A stretch of 19,625 nt of DNA from positions 80,033 through 99,657 of the forward strand of contig NAOQ01000230.1 of assembly GCA_002751075.1 (NCBI GenBank), given 5' to 3'. Position numbers and translations under genes: made by a program. The notes below the pieces were generated by a model, which did not search any database, was not told where the DNA came from, and saw only the letters and a list, made by a program, of their open reading frames with translations. Every line of letters begins with the position of its first letter. Within the stretch, counting starts at the first letter, position 1. Below, piece after piece: positions 1 to 13,062 of the stretch. The DNA is from Ichthyophonus hoferi (Eukaryota; Opisthokonta; Ichthyosporea; Ichthyophonida; Ichthyophonidae).

Positions 1-419
1 ACTATACTCTACATTATATACTATACTCTATACACATATGTAGTAATGGTAGTTTTGGTGTTGCTATTAAGTAAGTAACCTATCACAGACCAGTACCGAT
101 GAGAATAAATAAGAATAGAATTCTTATTAATATTGGTTTTTTGTTCTTTGTCACGCATTTAATAGTCCCATTATGAGTATTATCTTTTGTATTATGATCA
201 TAATCTATGCTTATACTAGCGAGCTGTATTAGTGACACGAATAAACATAAACCTGTTTATTTATATACATGCATGGCTATAGGACACTTTTCCTTTTTAA
301 AATTTATTATATAACTATAGCTATAACTGTAACTATATATATATATATATGTGTGTGTGTTTATTTCTTTGTGTCTCGGGTTAAAGACTGTGTTGGGCTA
401 GATTTAGTCACTCATACAT
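1..419. other. AT-rich DNA upstream of the first gene
   Basis: I see no gene in this stretch. It opens with an actatactcta-type degenerate tandem and holds a short (AT)n-(GT)n microsatellite at about 338-361. The last part should contain the promoter or an upstream intron of the gene that starts at or before 420. In the frame of that gene a TAG lies at 405-407, so the coding frame does not extend further left without splicing. Confidence 0.4.
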
Positions 420-501
420 ATGATATCCTGCCAATCAGTGGAGGACGATTTGGCTAACACAGTCAAGTTAGCATTGGCCGAGGCACATTCAGCCCTAAAA
501 G
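420..501 (+). CDS. Unidentified gene, exon 1
   Basis: The frame reads MISCQSVEDDLANTVKLALA onward and ends in phase 1 at a GTATTT donor (502). The ATG is the first in frame after a TAG. If this exon is internal, it would start at 439 after the AG at 437-438; both readings keep the same frame from GAG at 441. Confidence 0.65.
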
Positions 502-3480
502 GTATTTTTATTTTTGACTTTTGATTGGCAAATTACACCTTAGATTTCTTTGTTATATCACACTTCCATTAGTGTTTCGTTGTTGTTCTATTGGAACTGA
601 CAATATTTGGTCAATTTTTGTATATGACTACTTTTATATAGGTTAGCTCTTTACTAGGTATATATGTTTCTTTTTATATTAGTGTGGTGGGGGACGGGGA
701 TTGGGTATTAGTGGTGTAGGAATATTGTTTGTAGTACATGTGTAAGTATGGATGACGAAGATAAGATCAATATATACGACAGGCCCTACAAGGCTAATCC
801 TTCTACCTACCTACCTCCTTACTTACCTACCTACCTAATTACCTAATTGTCTGATCCACAGAGTGTATAGTAGCTGCAAATATAACTACTTCTCCTAGAC
901 TTCTTACGGATCTTGCAACTAAAGTATTCCTAGTAGAGGTATGCAACCTACCCACTGTCCACTGTCATAGCCACTCCTTTGCAATATATCACAGCTATGT
1001 TTCTTCATTTTTCACCTCTTCTTGTTTTACTTTAGTGTTTATTTTTATACTCTATAGTTTTATTTATTTTTAATTAATGTATGGTTTAGTGTGCGGTTAC
1101 TTTGTTAAATCTTCTTTGGCCCATTAATTTAACCATTATCTTGTGATTGTCTACCAATGAATGGCATTAACACAGTTAACACAGTCTAGGATAGGATGAG
1201 ATATTATGAGTAAAAGGTATATATCAATTAGAAAAACAGTGTGGAATAAAGAAATATGATCATGTAGGCACCAAAGATAGCACAAACGAATGCTGTATAT
1301 AGATATAAGCATGGTTTTGGTTCAAAACAGAAACACGTTCATAAGCCTTTACACACGCTTAAAAAAAGTACAAAATGTTGAGGAAACCAAACCGTACTAC
1401 CTGTAATACACAATCAGATGTAAATGTATAATGGAGTGTGTATGAAATGTAGAAAGATCGCAACTACTCTTTCTCCCTACAGTTGATTTTCTTAGATTCC
1501 TTTGCTATATTTAAACAGTCTTAACGTCAAAAAGCATTACTTACATGTTCAATATATTCACTAGACTGATAGATAATATTTTCATTATATTTTACCATAT
1601 TTACCATATATCTTTATTACAATAAATTTCCTTTGAAAATTCTCATTCAAGTCGTTTTCAAGACTCTATAAATATCTAATAGTATAATATACCTATACTA
1701 ACATTATTTTCCAATAACAGATTCTTAACTTCGTCGCTCTAGCCACTCAACATCACTCTGAAACCAGAAACATTTTCAAGAAGAAAAAAAATAAGGTATA
1801 TAGTTTTTAATTGGTCTTTGTCTTGGCTAATGTATTGCTCTTATTGGTTCTCATCGCTTTTAAAGTTTATTCTTTAGCCTTTCTACTCCTTCTTCCACCT
1901 TCATTTCACATTGATTCTTTATTTGTTAACTTTCTTATTCTCTTGTTATTATTCTTTCTCTCATTTGTATCCGCAATATTTATCCCTCTGTTTTTAGTTA
2001 CCTTAGATTATTTATCAGGCATTTCTTCTTCTTTTTATCTTTATGTTACATTTATTATGCCGATATATATATATATGCATGCATGCATGTACTAAGTATT
2101 CAATGGATGCATTAGAATAGTATATTATGTAAAATGCACCGGAGATAATACATATGTGCTACAGACATGGATACTAGGAAACCCATTACAGCATAGACAG
2201 AGATGGAGGTTTATGTTAGCAATTAATATATTGTACTTAATGTATCATATGATAAGATTTACAATCCATACTATACTATACACTCCCATTTAACTTTTAA
2301 TCTACTCTACACCAAAAGTGTTTTTATAATATATAAAAATATAATGCAAAAACATAATAAAGAAAGAAATAAAAATAAATATATATAGTAAGAAAGAAAG
2401 ATTAATAAATAAAGTAATGTATTATGCATGTATATATGTATATATACCCACAGCCCGTATGGCTTGGCATACGCTCGTATACTTTCAAATACTCATATTT
2501 CAACATATACAATACAGGAGGTTGAAGCTGTTAATCAAGAGATCAAACAATGGGTGAGCCAACTGCGCACCCTAATGAACGACGTGGGCGGTCAACTGGA
2601 AGTTCTTGCCAAGGAATTGACTCTTCTACCTTTACCTACTGATCTTCCACCATCTATCATTGTCTTTACGGTAATTTTTACTGAATTTTTCTTCTTGCAT
2701 TTATTTCATTTCTTTCTCTTTCTCTCTTCCTTTTTTCTCTGTGTTATTTATTACACTGACTCATTGGGGATAGTGACTTTATAATTATCAACCATGTGTT
2801 ATTAGTTGCAAGCTAGATCCAACTTGTCTTTCTTGGGCTGATCAGATTCAAGATCATCTTTTTCTGCAAATATAGTAACATGTGAATATCTCTATGCTTG
2901 TGCTCTGTGAGTGGCCTATGATCACTCCTATAATCTGAACTATGAAATACCTCATGACATTTCATGCAACAAAAAGATTTATAACATGAATTTAAAAAAC
3001 TTGCGATAGAATGGTTGGGGTATGATGTTTTCTGTTTATAGCATATGTATTATTAATGTAGTTACTTAGAGGATGGTGTATGCAATAATTATAGCTACGC
3101 TCGATGTATTTCCCAGAACGTATTTACGTACGACCATATATGTATGTGTACTTATGTAAATGGATGCAATATATATATATATGGGAGTTTTTGACAGCTC
3201 AAAGAAGTGATTATAAGTAGACTTGTGTTAAATGCAATGTGTTCCAATGGAGGGGAGTGTACCATGACTAATCAATACATTATGGGTTGGCCAATAGAAA
3301 ACCGGCATGACAAAGCTAGATAAGGACATGGAAACCAGCATTAGCCAATCACTAAGTTCCTTGATCAGTGTCCTGAAGCACCGCTCTGGTATTCTTGTCC
3401 CACCCAAGAAGTGGTGAGAAGAGGAGAAAGAAGAGGCTGTGGCTAGTAGGATGGCCCCTTATATCAACCCTAAGGAATAA
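420..3480 (+). CDS. Unidentified multi-exon gene, small helical protein
   Basis: I do not recognise this protein. Five exons splice in phase: 420-501, 862-938, 1721-1795, 2518-2670 and a last exon from about 3316. All junctions are GT-AG. The product is 162 residues if it ends at the TGA at 3415-3417, or 183 if that codon is passed and the TAA at 3478-3480 is used. The ATG at 420 is in frame with exon 1 and has an in-frame TAG at 405; alternatively 439 is an acceptor (ccaatcag) and the gene begins outside the window. The protein is leucine-rich and charged, with no signal peptide, a lysine cluster KKKKNK near residue 78, a likely amphipathic helix around QEIKQWVSQLRTLMNDVG, then a proline-containing linker and a second helix. 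The pattern is that of a small complex subunit (BLOC-1- or Mediator-like in style), but I see no family signature. The gene converges on the thiolase gene. Confidence 0.7.
792..847 (+). repeat. (CTAC)n-type microsatellite
   Basis: Imperfect ctacctac / ttacctac units lie just before exon 2 of the unidentified gene and supply the pyrimidine-rich side of its acceptor. Confidence 0.7.
862..938 (+). CDS. Unidentified gene, exon 2
   Basis: This 77-base exon lies between an acceptor gatccacag and a donor GTATGC. Joined to the single base left by exon 1 it reads ECIVAANITTSPRLLTDLAT and ends in phase 0 with LVE. The exact phase match at both ends is good support that it is real. Confidence 0.8.
1721..1795 (+). 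CDS. Unidentified gene, exon 3
   Basis: Twenty-five whole codons (ILNFVALATQHHSETRNIFK, then a lysine-rich end) lie between ccaataacag and GTATAT. A perfect branch-point string TACTAAC at 1696-1702 lies 18 bases upstream of the exon, which strongly supports the acceptor. Confidence 0.8.
2518..2670 (+). CDS. Unidentified gene, exon 4
   Basis: Fifty-one whole codons follow the acceptor acaatacag and end at the donor GTAATT. The exon carries the clearest helix of the protein (EIKQWVSQLRTLMNDVGGQL) followed by a proline-rich turn (LPLPTDLPP). It is noticeably more GC-rich than the flanking introns, as expected of coding sequence here. Confidence 0.85.
3316..3480 (+). CDS. Unidentified gene, last exon (boundaries uncertain)
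   Basis: From 3316 (after caaag) the frame reads LDKDMETSISQSLSSLISVL and continues to PPKKW, then TGA at 3415-3417. The same frame then stays open for 20 codons (EEEKEEAVASRMAPYINPKE) to TAA at 3478. The 5' edge is unsettled. The best-looking acceptor is ttttgacag at 3197, which would give a 19-base exon 3198-3216 joined by a GTAGAC donor to an acceptor at 3319, also in frame. Another in-phase variant uses an acceptor at about 3337. Confidence 0.6.
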
Positions 3481-4685
3481 TACTCAGTGATCCTTAGGAC
3501 TAGCTCATGTTTATCTATAGTATACTATACTGTGCATTTTCTAGACAAGTTGTTATTATACATGCTCATAGCTGTATATAAATATAGTTACAAGAAGAAT
3601 ACCGCAGATCAGCTGCTGTTGTTGTTTTGTTCTTCTTTTCATAGGATCATATTATCATGCATGCTATTATCTGTGTAGAATTGAAGATATATATATATAT
3701 ATATTCAATCTAAATACAAGCCCTTTTCTCCAGTAGTATATGCTTGATTTGCCGTGCTGAAGACCCTTACATGGTATTTTATTACTATCATGATGTCAAT
3801 ACAATACAATACATATGTGTCTATGTGTATGTAAATTTGACTGTCAGAAAGCAACACTGGGTTGTATCTCGGATAAAGCCCAGTGACAATGTCCTAATAC
3901 TTATTGGTGTGCGGTATATTACAATTCATACACATTTCTTAGTATGGGTCGTTTGTCAATTAACTTAATAATTTTCACTAAGTACTGTTAGCGTGTAGAC
4001 TCGTCTCTCTCTATGGCTTCTGTAATCTTGTTTTATACGGACTTATTCTTCTCTACTAAACCAAGGTGTGTGAAGTAAAGTGGGTTAAAAATAATTGTAA
4101 AACTAAGCCAATTAGTTTAAATGCCAAAGATTGTAATTGGGGTTATTGTATCTGCTAGTTTGCAGATTATACACCACCTACTTCGCGATACGAACGCCAT
4201 CAAAATGGAATATACTCTTCCAACACGATCGAAAAAGAATTGTCACTCACTCTATGTGTGATTTGCTTTGTTTCTAGGCCTAATTAGAGAGATTTTCATG
4301 TTACTTGGCACAAAAGCAATGGACAGAGCACATTCACATATACCCACACTGCAACAAATGTGTAAAACGATGAAGGGGCATCAAGGTTGTTCTGTGTTTC
4401 TGTCAACAGAACACTACCCAAATAGGGTTTATTATCTACAATGTGTGTATTAATGGAGATGATATAAATACAGTATACTTAAATCATATACTATAATATA
4501 CTACACTACTAGGTAAATGGGAATAAAAAGCTGTATTGAAATACTGGAAGAAATCCCCTAAATATGGTTGACACCATAAAGCACTTGCTTCACAGGGGTA
4601 CAATCCATACAATTCGTGTAGGTATAAATATAGATATCTTATACGCACCTCTCTCTCTCTCTCCCTCCTGCCCATTGCTATCTAA
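3481..4685. other. Convergent intergenic region
   Basis: This lies between the 3' ends of the unknown plus-strand gene and the thiolase gene. It is AT-rich with an (AT)n run near 3690-3706 and TACTATA-type short repeats near 4470-4510. A GC-richer patch at about 4164-4265 follows tttgcag and is open in more than one frame, but no splice partner or family was found. Open frames at 3744-3968 and 4268-4453 show no recognisable protein. Confidence 0.4.
4428..4433 (-). promoter_or_regulatory. Candidate polyadenylation signal of the thiolase gene
   Basis: On the minus strand this reads AATAAA, about 250 bases beyond the thiolase stop codon. It is the only canonical hexamer I noticed at a sensible distance, but the hexamer is common by chance in DNA this AT-rich. 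Confidence 0.25.
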
Positions 4686-6887
<2,202 letters not shown>

Positions 6888-7640
6888 AATTAATAAAATA
6901 AACCTGATTACTCAAGCGTGCCTTACTGAATGACCTGGCAACTTGTTTATATTGTTGTTTGGGGAGAAATATTTAATATTTACGGTGATATAGATGTATG
7001 ACTTAAATCTCTGGGGCACTAATGAATATCAGTGTTTTATTCTGAATTGGATAGATCGACATCGTAAGATTATAAGACAGACTAGGAGTAGAGTATATTT
7101 GCGGTTTTTTAAAAAATATAATTAGTTTATTGGAGTAACTTATGCAAATTTAAATGGATTCTTATTGAGATACCAGTTATATAGCATATAATAAATCTGA
7201 ATATATTCACTAGGTCAATAATATTCTTATCTTTGATTCATTACTCGAGTATATATTTTATCCACCATATATAGTTCTTGTGGATGACTCAGGATAATTT
7301 ATCCTTTTTAATCGAGTCTCAGTCTTAGACAATAAAGCATTAAATTATCTCAAGATTATTAGAATCAATCAAAAATGAGGTCTATCTTACAGAAAGTTTA
7401 TAAAATCATTTAATTGGATATATACTGGGCAATTCATGGTTATGTTTTGACCCTGATTCACTTATCAACTACGTGTATGAAGACTAATCAATACTGTAGT
7501 ACAAAAATAATTTTTTATGTAAATAAATGAAAGGGTTTGTTTTATAACATGCCAGTTTTGATGCCATTAAGTGCGCTTTATTCTTAGCATATTTTATTTT
7601 ATTTTGAGACTAGACTATCGGACTACATCTAATATGTAAT
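6888..7640. other. Thiolase upstream region, no gene seen
   Basis: This AT-rich stretch should contain the thiolase promoter. No TATA-like element can be chosen with confidence because such strings are everywhere. There is no long open frame and no clear repeat. Confidence 0.4.
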
Positions 7641-9945
7641 TGTCTTTTTCCGACTATGGTTAGCCAACAGCTATTAGAGGCACAGGTAGCAGGTACTGAT
7701 TACTAACCACAAACATGACCTGAACGAGCAGATTATTATGAAAGAAGTTTTACGTAGTTATTAACATGGCCTTGTGTAAAAAATTTATTAATAATTCTTC
7801 ATCTTGTCCTATCACTACTTAGATTAGAGTAGAATACTCTACTTAATAGGAGGGTACATGTTCTCTTCCCAACGGACTGTTAAATGGTTATCTTACACAA
7901 TACTATCTTCCAATGAACTTTCATAACTCTGTAAGTAAAATAGTCTGCTGAATTATTGTTTTCAAATTGTGTAAATCAATTTCTATCTCTTATTAGCATG
8001 ATAGAGTTTCCTGAGTGTTGCTTAGACACCACCAATATTTTTTCTACGGATTACTGCATCTGGCCAGTGCCCAACCTAATTTAAATACCTTTATAAAGGC
8101 ATTATTCTTAGTCGATGGGGCTTTCACCTTGGGATTTACTGATGTATCTACAACTCTTATTTTTTGTAAAGGAATAGATATATTTAACTTGCTAGCCTGA
8201 TATGTCTTTACTTTGGAACTACGCGGTTATCTTGCTTGCAACTATCAGCTCATAATAAGCCTCATACAATTTGAAAAACGTACGTCCATATTTGGCTATG
8301 CCACCTATGATATTGTTTATTGCCAGAATTGGTATGTTCATTACATTTCCCGAATTTCTTTGTTGATAGCTGGATATCAGTGATACCACATTGTCATTGG
8401 TAAACTTTCCTGCGCGTAAAAAAGAGATCATGGGAAAGTATATATATATACGCTTATCAACTTATTAACCAATAATCATCAATATATATCCAATACAACT
8501 ACCAATTAAATGGAAAGATCATGGGTTTCATCCCGTGTCCAAAATGATTAATTTCCAGAACATTAAAACAGATTTTACAAAACAATAGATTGAAGATCAT
8601 ATCCGGCATGGATCTCTCGTTCAATATTACCTACCTTATTTATGATCATGTCATACATTACTGCATATATTGAATAATTTCTTGGGTTTAATCTAACTGG
8701 AAAATTAGTGACGATTCAGTCATAGATAGATGTTGAAACTCAGTTACCTCACAAGCCAAGTTTCTTTCAATATTTGCTACTACGTTCAACATCTCATTAT
8801 ATGTATGTACGAGTAATATTTAATTATTTACTTCTTTCAGACCTCATATGTTAAGTGGTGATAATTTATCCTTAACGATCAGTCTTAAACAGTTGTCTTT
8901 ACACTATCTTTGCCTTGAATAACTCTCTTTATTGTTTGCTCTCACTGGTATCTTTGCTCATTCGCCTACGTTCTCATTAGCAGTCAACCTTAGCTAACTA
9001 ATAGATCTTACACCTTATTAGCCAATGGTTTGCACGATATTATTGGAAGCTTTTGTAGCAATCGAGACTGCATGTAATTTCACTAAGTGTAACCAATTTT
9101 CTCATGGTAAACTACTAATTGATACATAATAACATAATAATAATAATAATAATTGTGTTCACTACTCTGGAGCTGATTGTATTAGATTATATCTTAGATT
9201 ATATATTATTATAATTCCCAATAACATCATATAACAATTTGTGATAGTTCTAGTGACGTATCCACAGTCTTCGGGATCTCCAATTGAATATTGTGTTAGA
9301 GTTGATTTTGCTGGGTCAGCAGTAATAATAGCTAATTGACATGACTTGTCCTCAAGACTCAGTTGAAATGGTATAAGTTCTATGAAAGGTGCGTATACTG
9401 ACCATCTGGGTAACTGGCTATAGTAATTGTACCTTTGTTCTAAGTCAGAAGGAATCAGTGCTTTGATTTTCCCAGGTGCTAATGTGCGTATTTCACAATG
9501 AGACTGTTCAGTAAGGGTTGCTATATTACGGTGCAAATAATAACTATTATCACTATTTAATGTTAATAGTTCTCTGAGCCATTCCAAAAATGGTGTGTAA
9601 CAAACCCATTTCAGCGACTAATAATGTATCTGCAACATCCTCTGCCCAGCCTATTATAACGTTTATTATACTAAAAGCCAAATTTAGAGAAAGTATTTCC
9701 CCATCTTTCATTCAACATATAACTCCATTTAGAATATATATATATATCGTGGATTCACTCGTCTATCGGTACTAATTGTTAATCCTAGGACAGACCCTTG
9801 AAAAAGCGAGAGATCTGGAGACTGATTAACGTATTCAAGTGCTAGGCCAATGGTAAACCAGACATTACAATAAAAATGCAATAATTATATACACATGTTA
9901 TGGTATTACTTAATCAAATAATAAATGCAAAGAAAAATTATGTAT
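7640..9945 (-). pseudogene. Decayed minus-strand coding tract of unknown family
   Basis: Several stretches on the minus strand read like genuine protein, set in DNA that otherwise is stop-rich. The two longest open parts lie at 9162-9587 (about 140 codons, including ALIPSDLEQRYNYYSQLPRW) and 8219-8431. Shorter protein-like parts lie on both sides, for example near 9760-9890 (LALEYVNQSPDLSLFQGSV) and 8020-8200. They fall in different frames with no convincing splice sites between them, so I read the tract as one old coding element broken several times, with (AT)n growth inside it. I do not recognise the family. It could be a captured virus-like or mobile element, or a dead host gene. I have not attempted to join the parts. 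Confidence 0.45.
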
Positions 9946-9974
9946 TACGAATAGTTTTTGAATTTGATGGTTTG

Positions 9975-10080
9975 AGCGCCAAGTGCGTGTTTGTCGGCGA
10001 GGGTACCGCGTATATGTTATGATTGGGTTAGGGTACCGTGTAAGCGAGTGTTGCTGCGTTTGGGCTGTAGATCTTGAAAA
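9975..10080. repeat. CpG-rich island with paired GGGTACCG motif
   Basis: A short GC-rich patch stands out in the AT-rich surroundings. GGGTACCGCG at 10001-10010 recurs as GGGTACCGTG at 10031-10040, exactly 30 bases later, and the second copy is preceded by ggtta. The core GGTACC is a palindrome. Function is unknown. It borders the decayed coding tract and could be part of its flank or a degraded repeat unit. Confidence 0.4.
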
Positions 10081-11272
10081 TGGATATACCCACCCCCTAT
10101 ATTATGTAAGCATAATACATAAATACTTAAAATATAATCAATGTAATAAAACCTCTATAATGGAATTGATACTATGTAAGCCTCATAATAATATTTATAT
10201 AAAATATTAAAATATGTGCCTATATATGCCATGTGTTTTAATAGATATTCTGCAGGCAAAGAGTATATGATCACTCTAGTATATTTATCTTGGTTGCCTT
10301 TCCCTTTCACTGGTGAAAGAATACAATAACTATCTACACAATAAAATGAAACGTTAACTGGGATGAGTCAGGTATCTTGGTTGTCTGTAAAAATGCATAA
10401 CTGTACTAAGTAGTCTTTAGGTGAGGTTTTCTGATTAAACGTTCTGTAGTGTTATGAATACTATATTTTGCTTTTGGATGTGTAATTGCATACATGATAA
10501 ACAATGTAGTATCAAACATACGTACATATACAACATAGGCAAAGTAACTAGTTATAATTATCCAATTTATTAATGCTGGGTTCTGAAGTATTTAATATAT
10601 AAAATGATATCCATACAAAATACAGAAAGGTTCTGTTTGTGTCTGGCAATATATAAAATTAATTATGAAGAGTGATATTATCTCTCCATTTGTAAATAGC
10701 CATAATAATGCAGCAATAAATCACATTTAAAGTGCGTTTTAAAGGTATTATAAATATAAGTATATATATATTCACTAAATAAAAATAAATATTACCAAAT
10801 TTAATTTTGGGATGGCCTGAGCTATTGCAGTGTCTTTATTGATTTTTCATGATGTTTTCCATAAATTATATATAATATATAATAAAAACTATGAAGAGGT
10901 TTATGTTCAAAAAGGTAATAAATAAATATTGAAATGTTACATGTATGTATTGTTAAACTGTGTTAAAAGTTTAAATACATGCTATAGAATAAGTCACTCT
11001 GTATATTGGAAGAAATTAATTTTTTCTGTCGGTATAATTCATAGCTAACTAATTCAACCTGTTCAACAACGTGCAAATAAATTATATATTTATAATAATA
11101 TAATGTATGATAAGATAATAATAATGTCATATTAACACAGATGATCTAACCTGAATTTGGCATTTGCCACAAAAATACTACAAGCATATTTAATCAAATA
11201 ATAATATAAACTCACAGGTAGACTTGAGCTGAGTGGAGGTAAAGATTGACACTTGAAGCTAAATTACTTTCC
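10081..11272. other. AT-rich DNA without a gene
   Basis: I see no gene or convincing open frame here. The sequence is very AT-rich, with (AT)n runs near 10757-10770 and 10867-10882. Confidence 0.45.
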
Positions 11273-11291
11273 TTTTTTTTTTTTTTTTTTT
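11273..11291. repeat. Homopolymer T19
   Basis: Nineteen T in a row, flanked by actttcc and ctccataaa. On the minus strand this is an A-tract that could be the tail of a retroposed copy lying to its right. I saw no AATAAA close upstream in that orientation, so a simple homopolymer expansion is equally possible. Confidence 0.6.
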
Positions 11292-13030
11292 CTCCATAAA
11301 ATGATTCATTTTCATTACAATATCCTGGTATTAGGATCTTATGTAACTCCTAGCCCCAGTCCTTACCTTTTAACGTCATGAACATCCCCTCTCAATTATA
11401 ATTTGCAAATTAGCCTTCCCTGGTGATTGTATAAAGCTACACTTATATACATGCAAAATATTTGTTCAGAAACATCTTGTGTAAAATAGCCCTAAACATC
11501 AAATGAAATATTTACATCCCAAGATATAAAAATCTATCATATCTTTTTGAAACATCTATTTGGGTGCCCCTGTTGGTTTTTAATATATCATCTTTTTTTC
11601 CCACTATTCCTTACAATAATAAATTTTGTTTTACTAAATATTTCTTGGATTCCTACGTTTACATATCAATTTTTCTTTAACTGAACAATTTACCTTATCA
11701 GAGTGTCCTATTCTACCTAGGCGTCTGTCACATTTTCAGCTAGGATAAGTTAATATCAAAAGCACATATAATATAACATTAGGAAGATTGTTGCAAATGT
11801 TTTATATAGATTGATATAGGGTGTAAAATCTAAGAGAAATTTATAGTAAAATAATTTGAGACATATTTTGGTCACTAAAATGAATACAAAAATTCCTTTT
11901 TGTTTCTGTACCAGCAACACTGTTGATTTTATTTTACAAGAGATAAATGACTATTATGTGAAGAATTTATTCTATTATAATAAATATTATAAGTATAATT
12001 ACATATTTAAAAGGATATACTACGGCAAAATAGTTGAAGAGAATAGTAATTGTTTTTATATTATGGAATAGGCTTCCATAGCAAATATATTGACCTACCC
12101 AGCCTCTGATTTTGTATTGCATACAAAGAATTTTCTAATATCATCACTAATCTGTAAAATTATTTGCCATACATTGATTAGGGGCCTAGCTTCTATGGAT
12201 ACTAGCGTACTAGATTAAATACTTGATTAATTTATGCCAATATGATGAGAGCTATGCCTTGGCTCAATGGATTTTCTACCAATAATAAAAATTGCAGGCC
12301 TCTGCTAGTATAGTGCTGAAGTGCAGAATTGTGAGATATCCTAGCCTAAATCCAACTAGGTTAATAAGTTGGGAATTGAATGCTCACGTAGTAAAGAGCT
12401 TGTATTGTAATATTACATACTTTATTGTTTATTAAGCTATCTTAATATTGCCTTCCACAGCTGTTTTATTGTCGCACTGCTGTGCTTTTTATTTGGTTTA
12501 ATCAGCAGTAGACAAAATATAAAAATGACACTATTATTATCCAAAAAATCCTTTCTTAAGGATCTTGCACTTGTCATTTCTGTATTTCAGCTCTGGTCAA
12601 ATAGTACGATCTATTACTGGAAAGTCTGAAATGTGATCTTAAATTGAGGTAGATAATTCATATGTTCTATTACCTGCCAGCCATTTTTTGTTTTGTCTTC
12701 TTGTTTTCAAACTATTCTCTTTTTTCTTGTTTTGCTATGGTTATAAAATCTCTGTATAGAGCTCTAGATATGGTTTTGCTCAAAAATTTCCAGAATGTAA
12801 CACGGAATTCACTGGATATAACTTTGAATATGTCATAATCTTAGTCAAAAGAGAATTGTTCCTCTGTGCTTGTCGATCCAAGAGGATTGTTTCAAAATGA
12901 ATTCATACCACAAGCTGGTGAAAGAAAACTTCTGTTGAGTAGATTGCTGTTAGTGCTGTTTTTCTCTGCCTGTTCTTTGCTATAAACTCCAAAATGATGT
13001 TCTTTCAATGGACTGACCCTTGTTAAATGA
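11292..13030. other. AT-rich DNA with short degraded open stretches
   Basis: No intact gene is seen. The open frame at 11856-12071 (+, 71 codons) is rich in Tyr, Asn, Ile and Lys and looks compositional. Around 12740-12960 both strands have 40-45-codon open stretches with mixed, protein-like composition (plus YGFAQKFPECNTEFTGYNF; minus VISSEFRVTFWKFLSKTISR). At most one strand can be the true remnant. The poly-A junction just to the right favours plus, but I could not identify a family. Confidence 0.35.
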
Positions 13031-13062
13031 AATAAAATTCCTTAATGTCAAAAAAAAAAAAA
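13031..13062 (+). mobile_element. AATAAA plus A13: probable 3' end of a retroposed copy
   Basis: AATAAA at 13031-13036 is followed 13 bases later by thirteen A (13050-13062). This is the layout of a cleaved and polyadenylated transcript end copied back into the genome by a LINE-type machinery. The source could be a LINE, a SINE or a host mRNA. The 5' end was not found, and no target-site duplication of the flank cttaagataattt was recognised. Confidence 0.4.

Noticed and set aside
1811-2095. 94-codon hydrophobic plus-strand frame
   Set aside because: It lies in an intron of the unidentified gene; the Leu/Phe/Ser composition reflects T-rich intronic sequence.
11856-12071. 71-codon plus-strand open frame
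   Set aside because: Its Asn/Tyr/Lys/Ile composition is what AT-rich noncoding DNA gives; no homology, splice or start context supports it.
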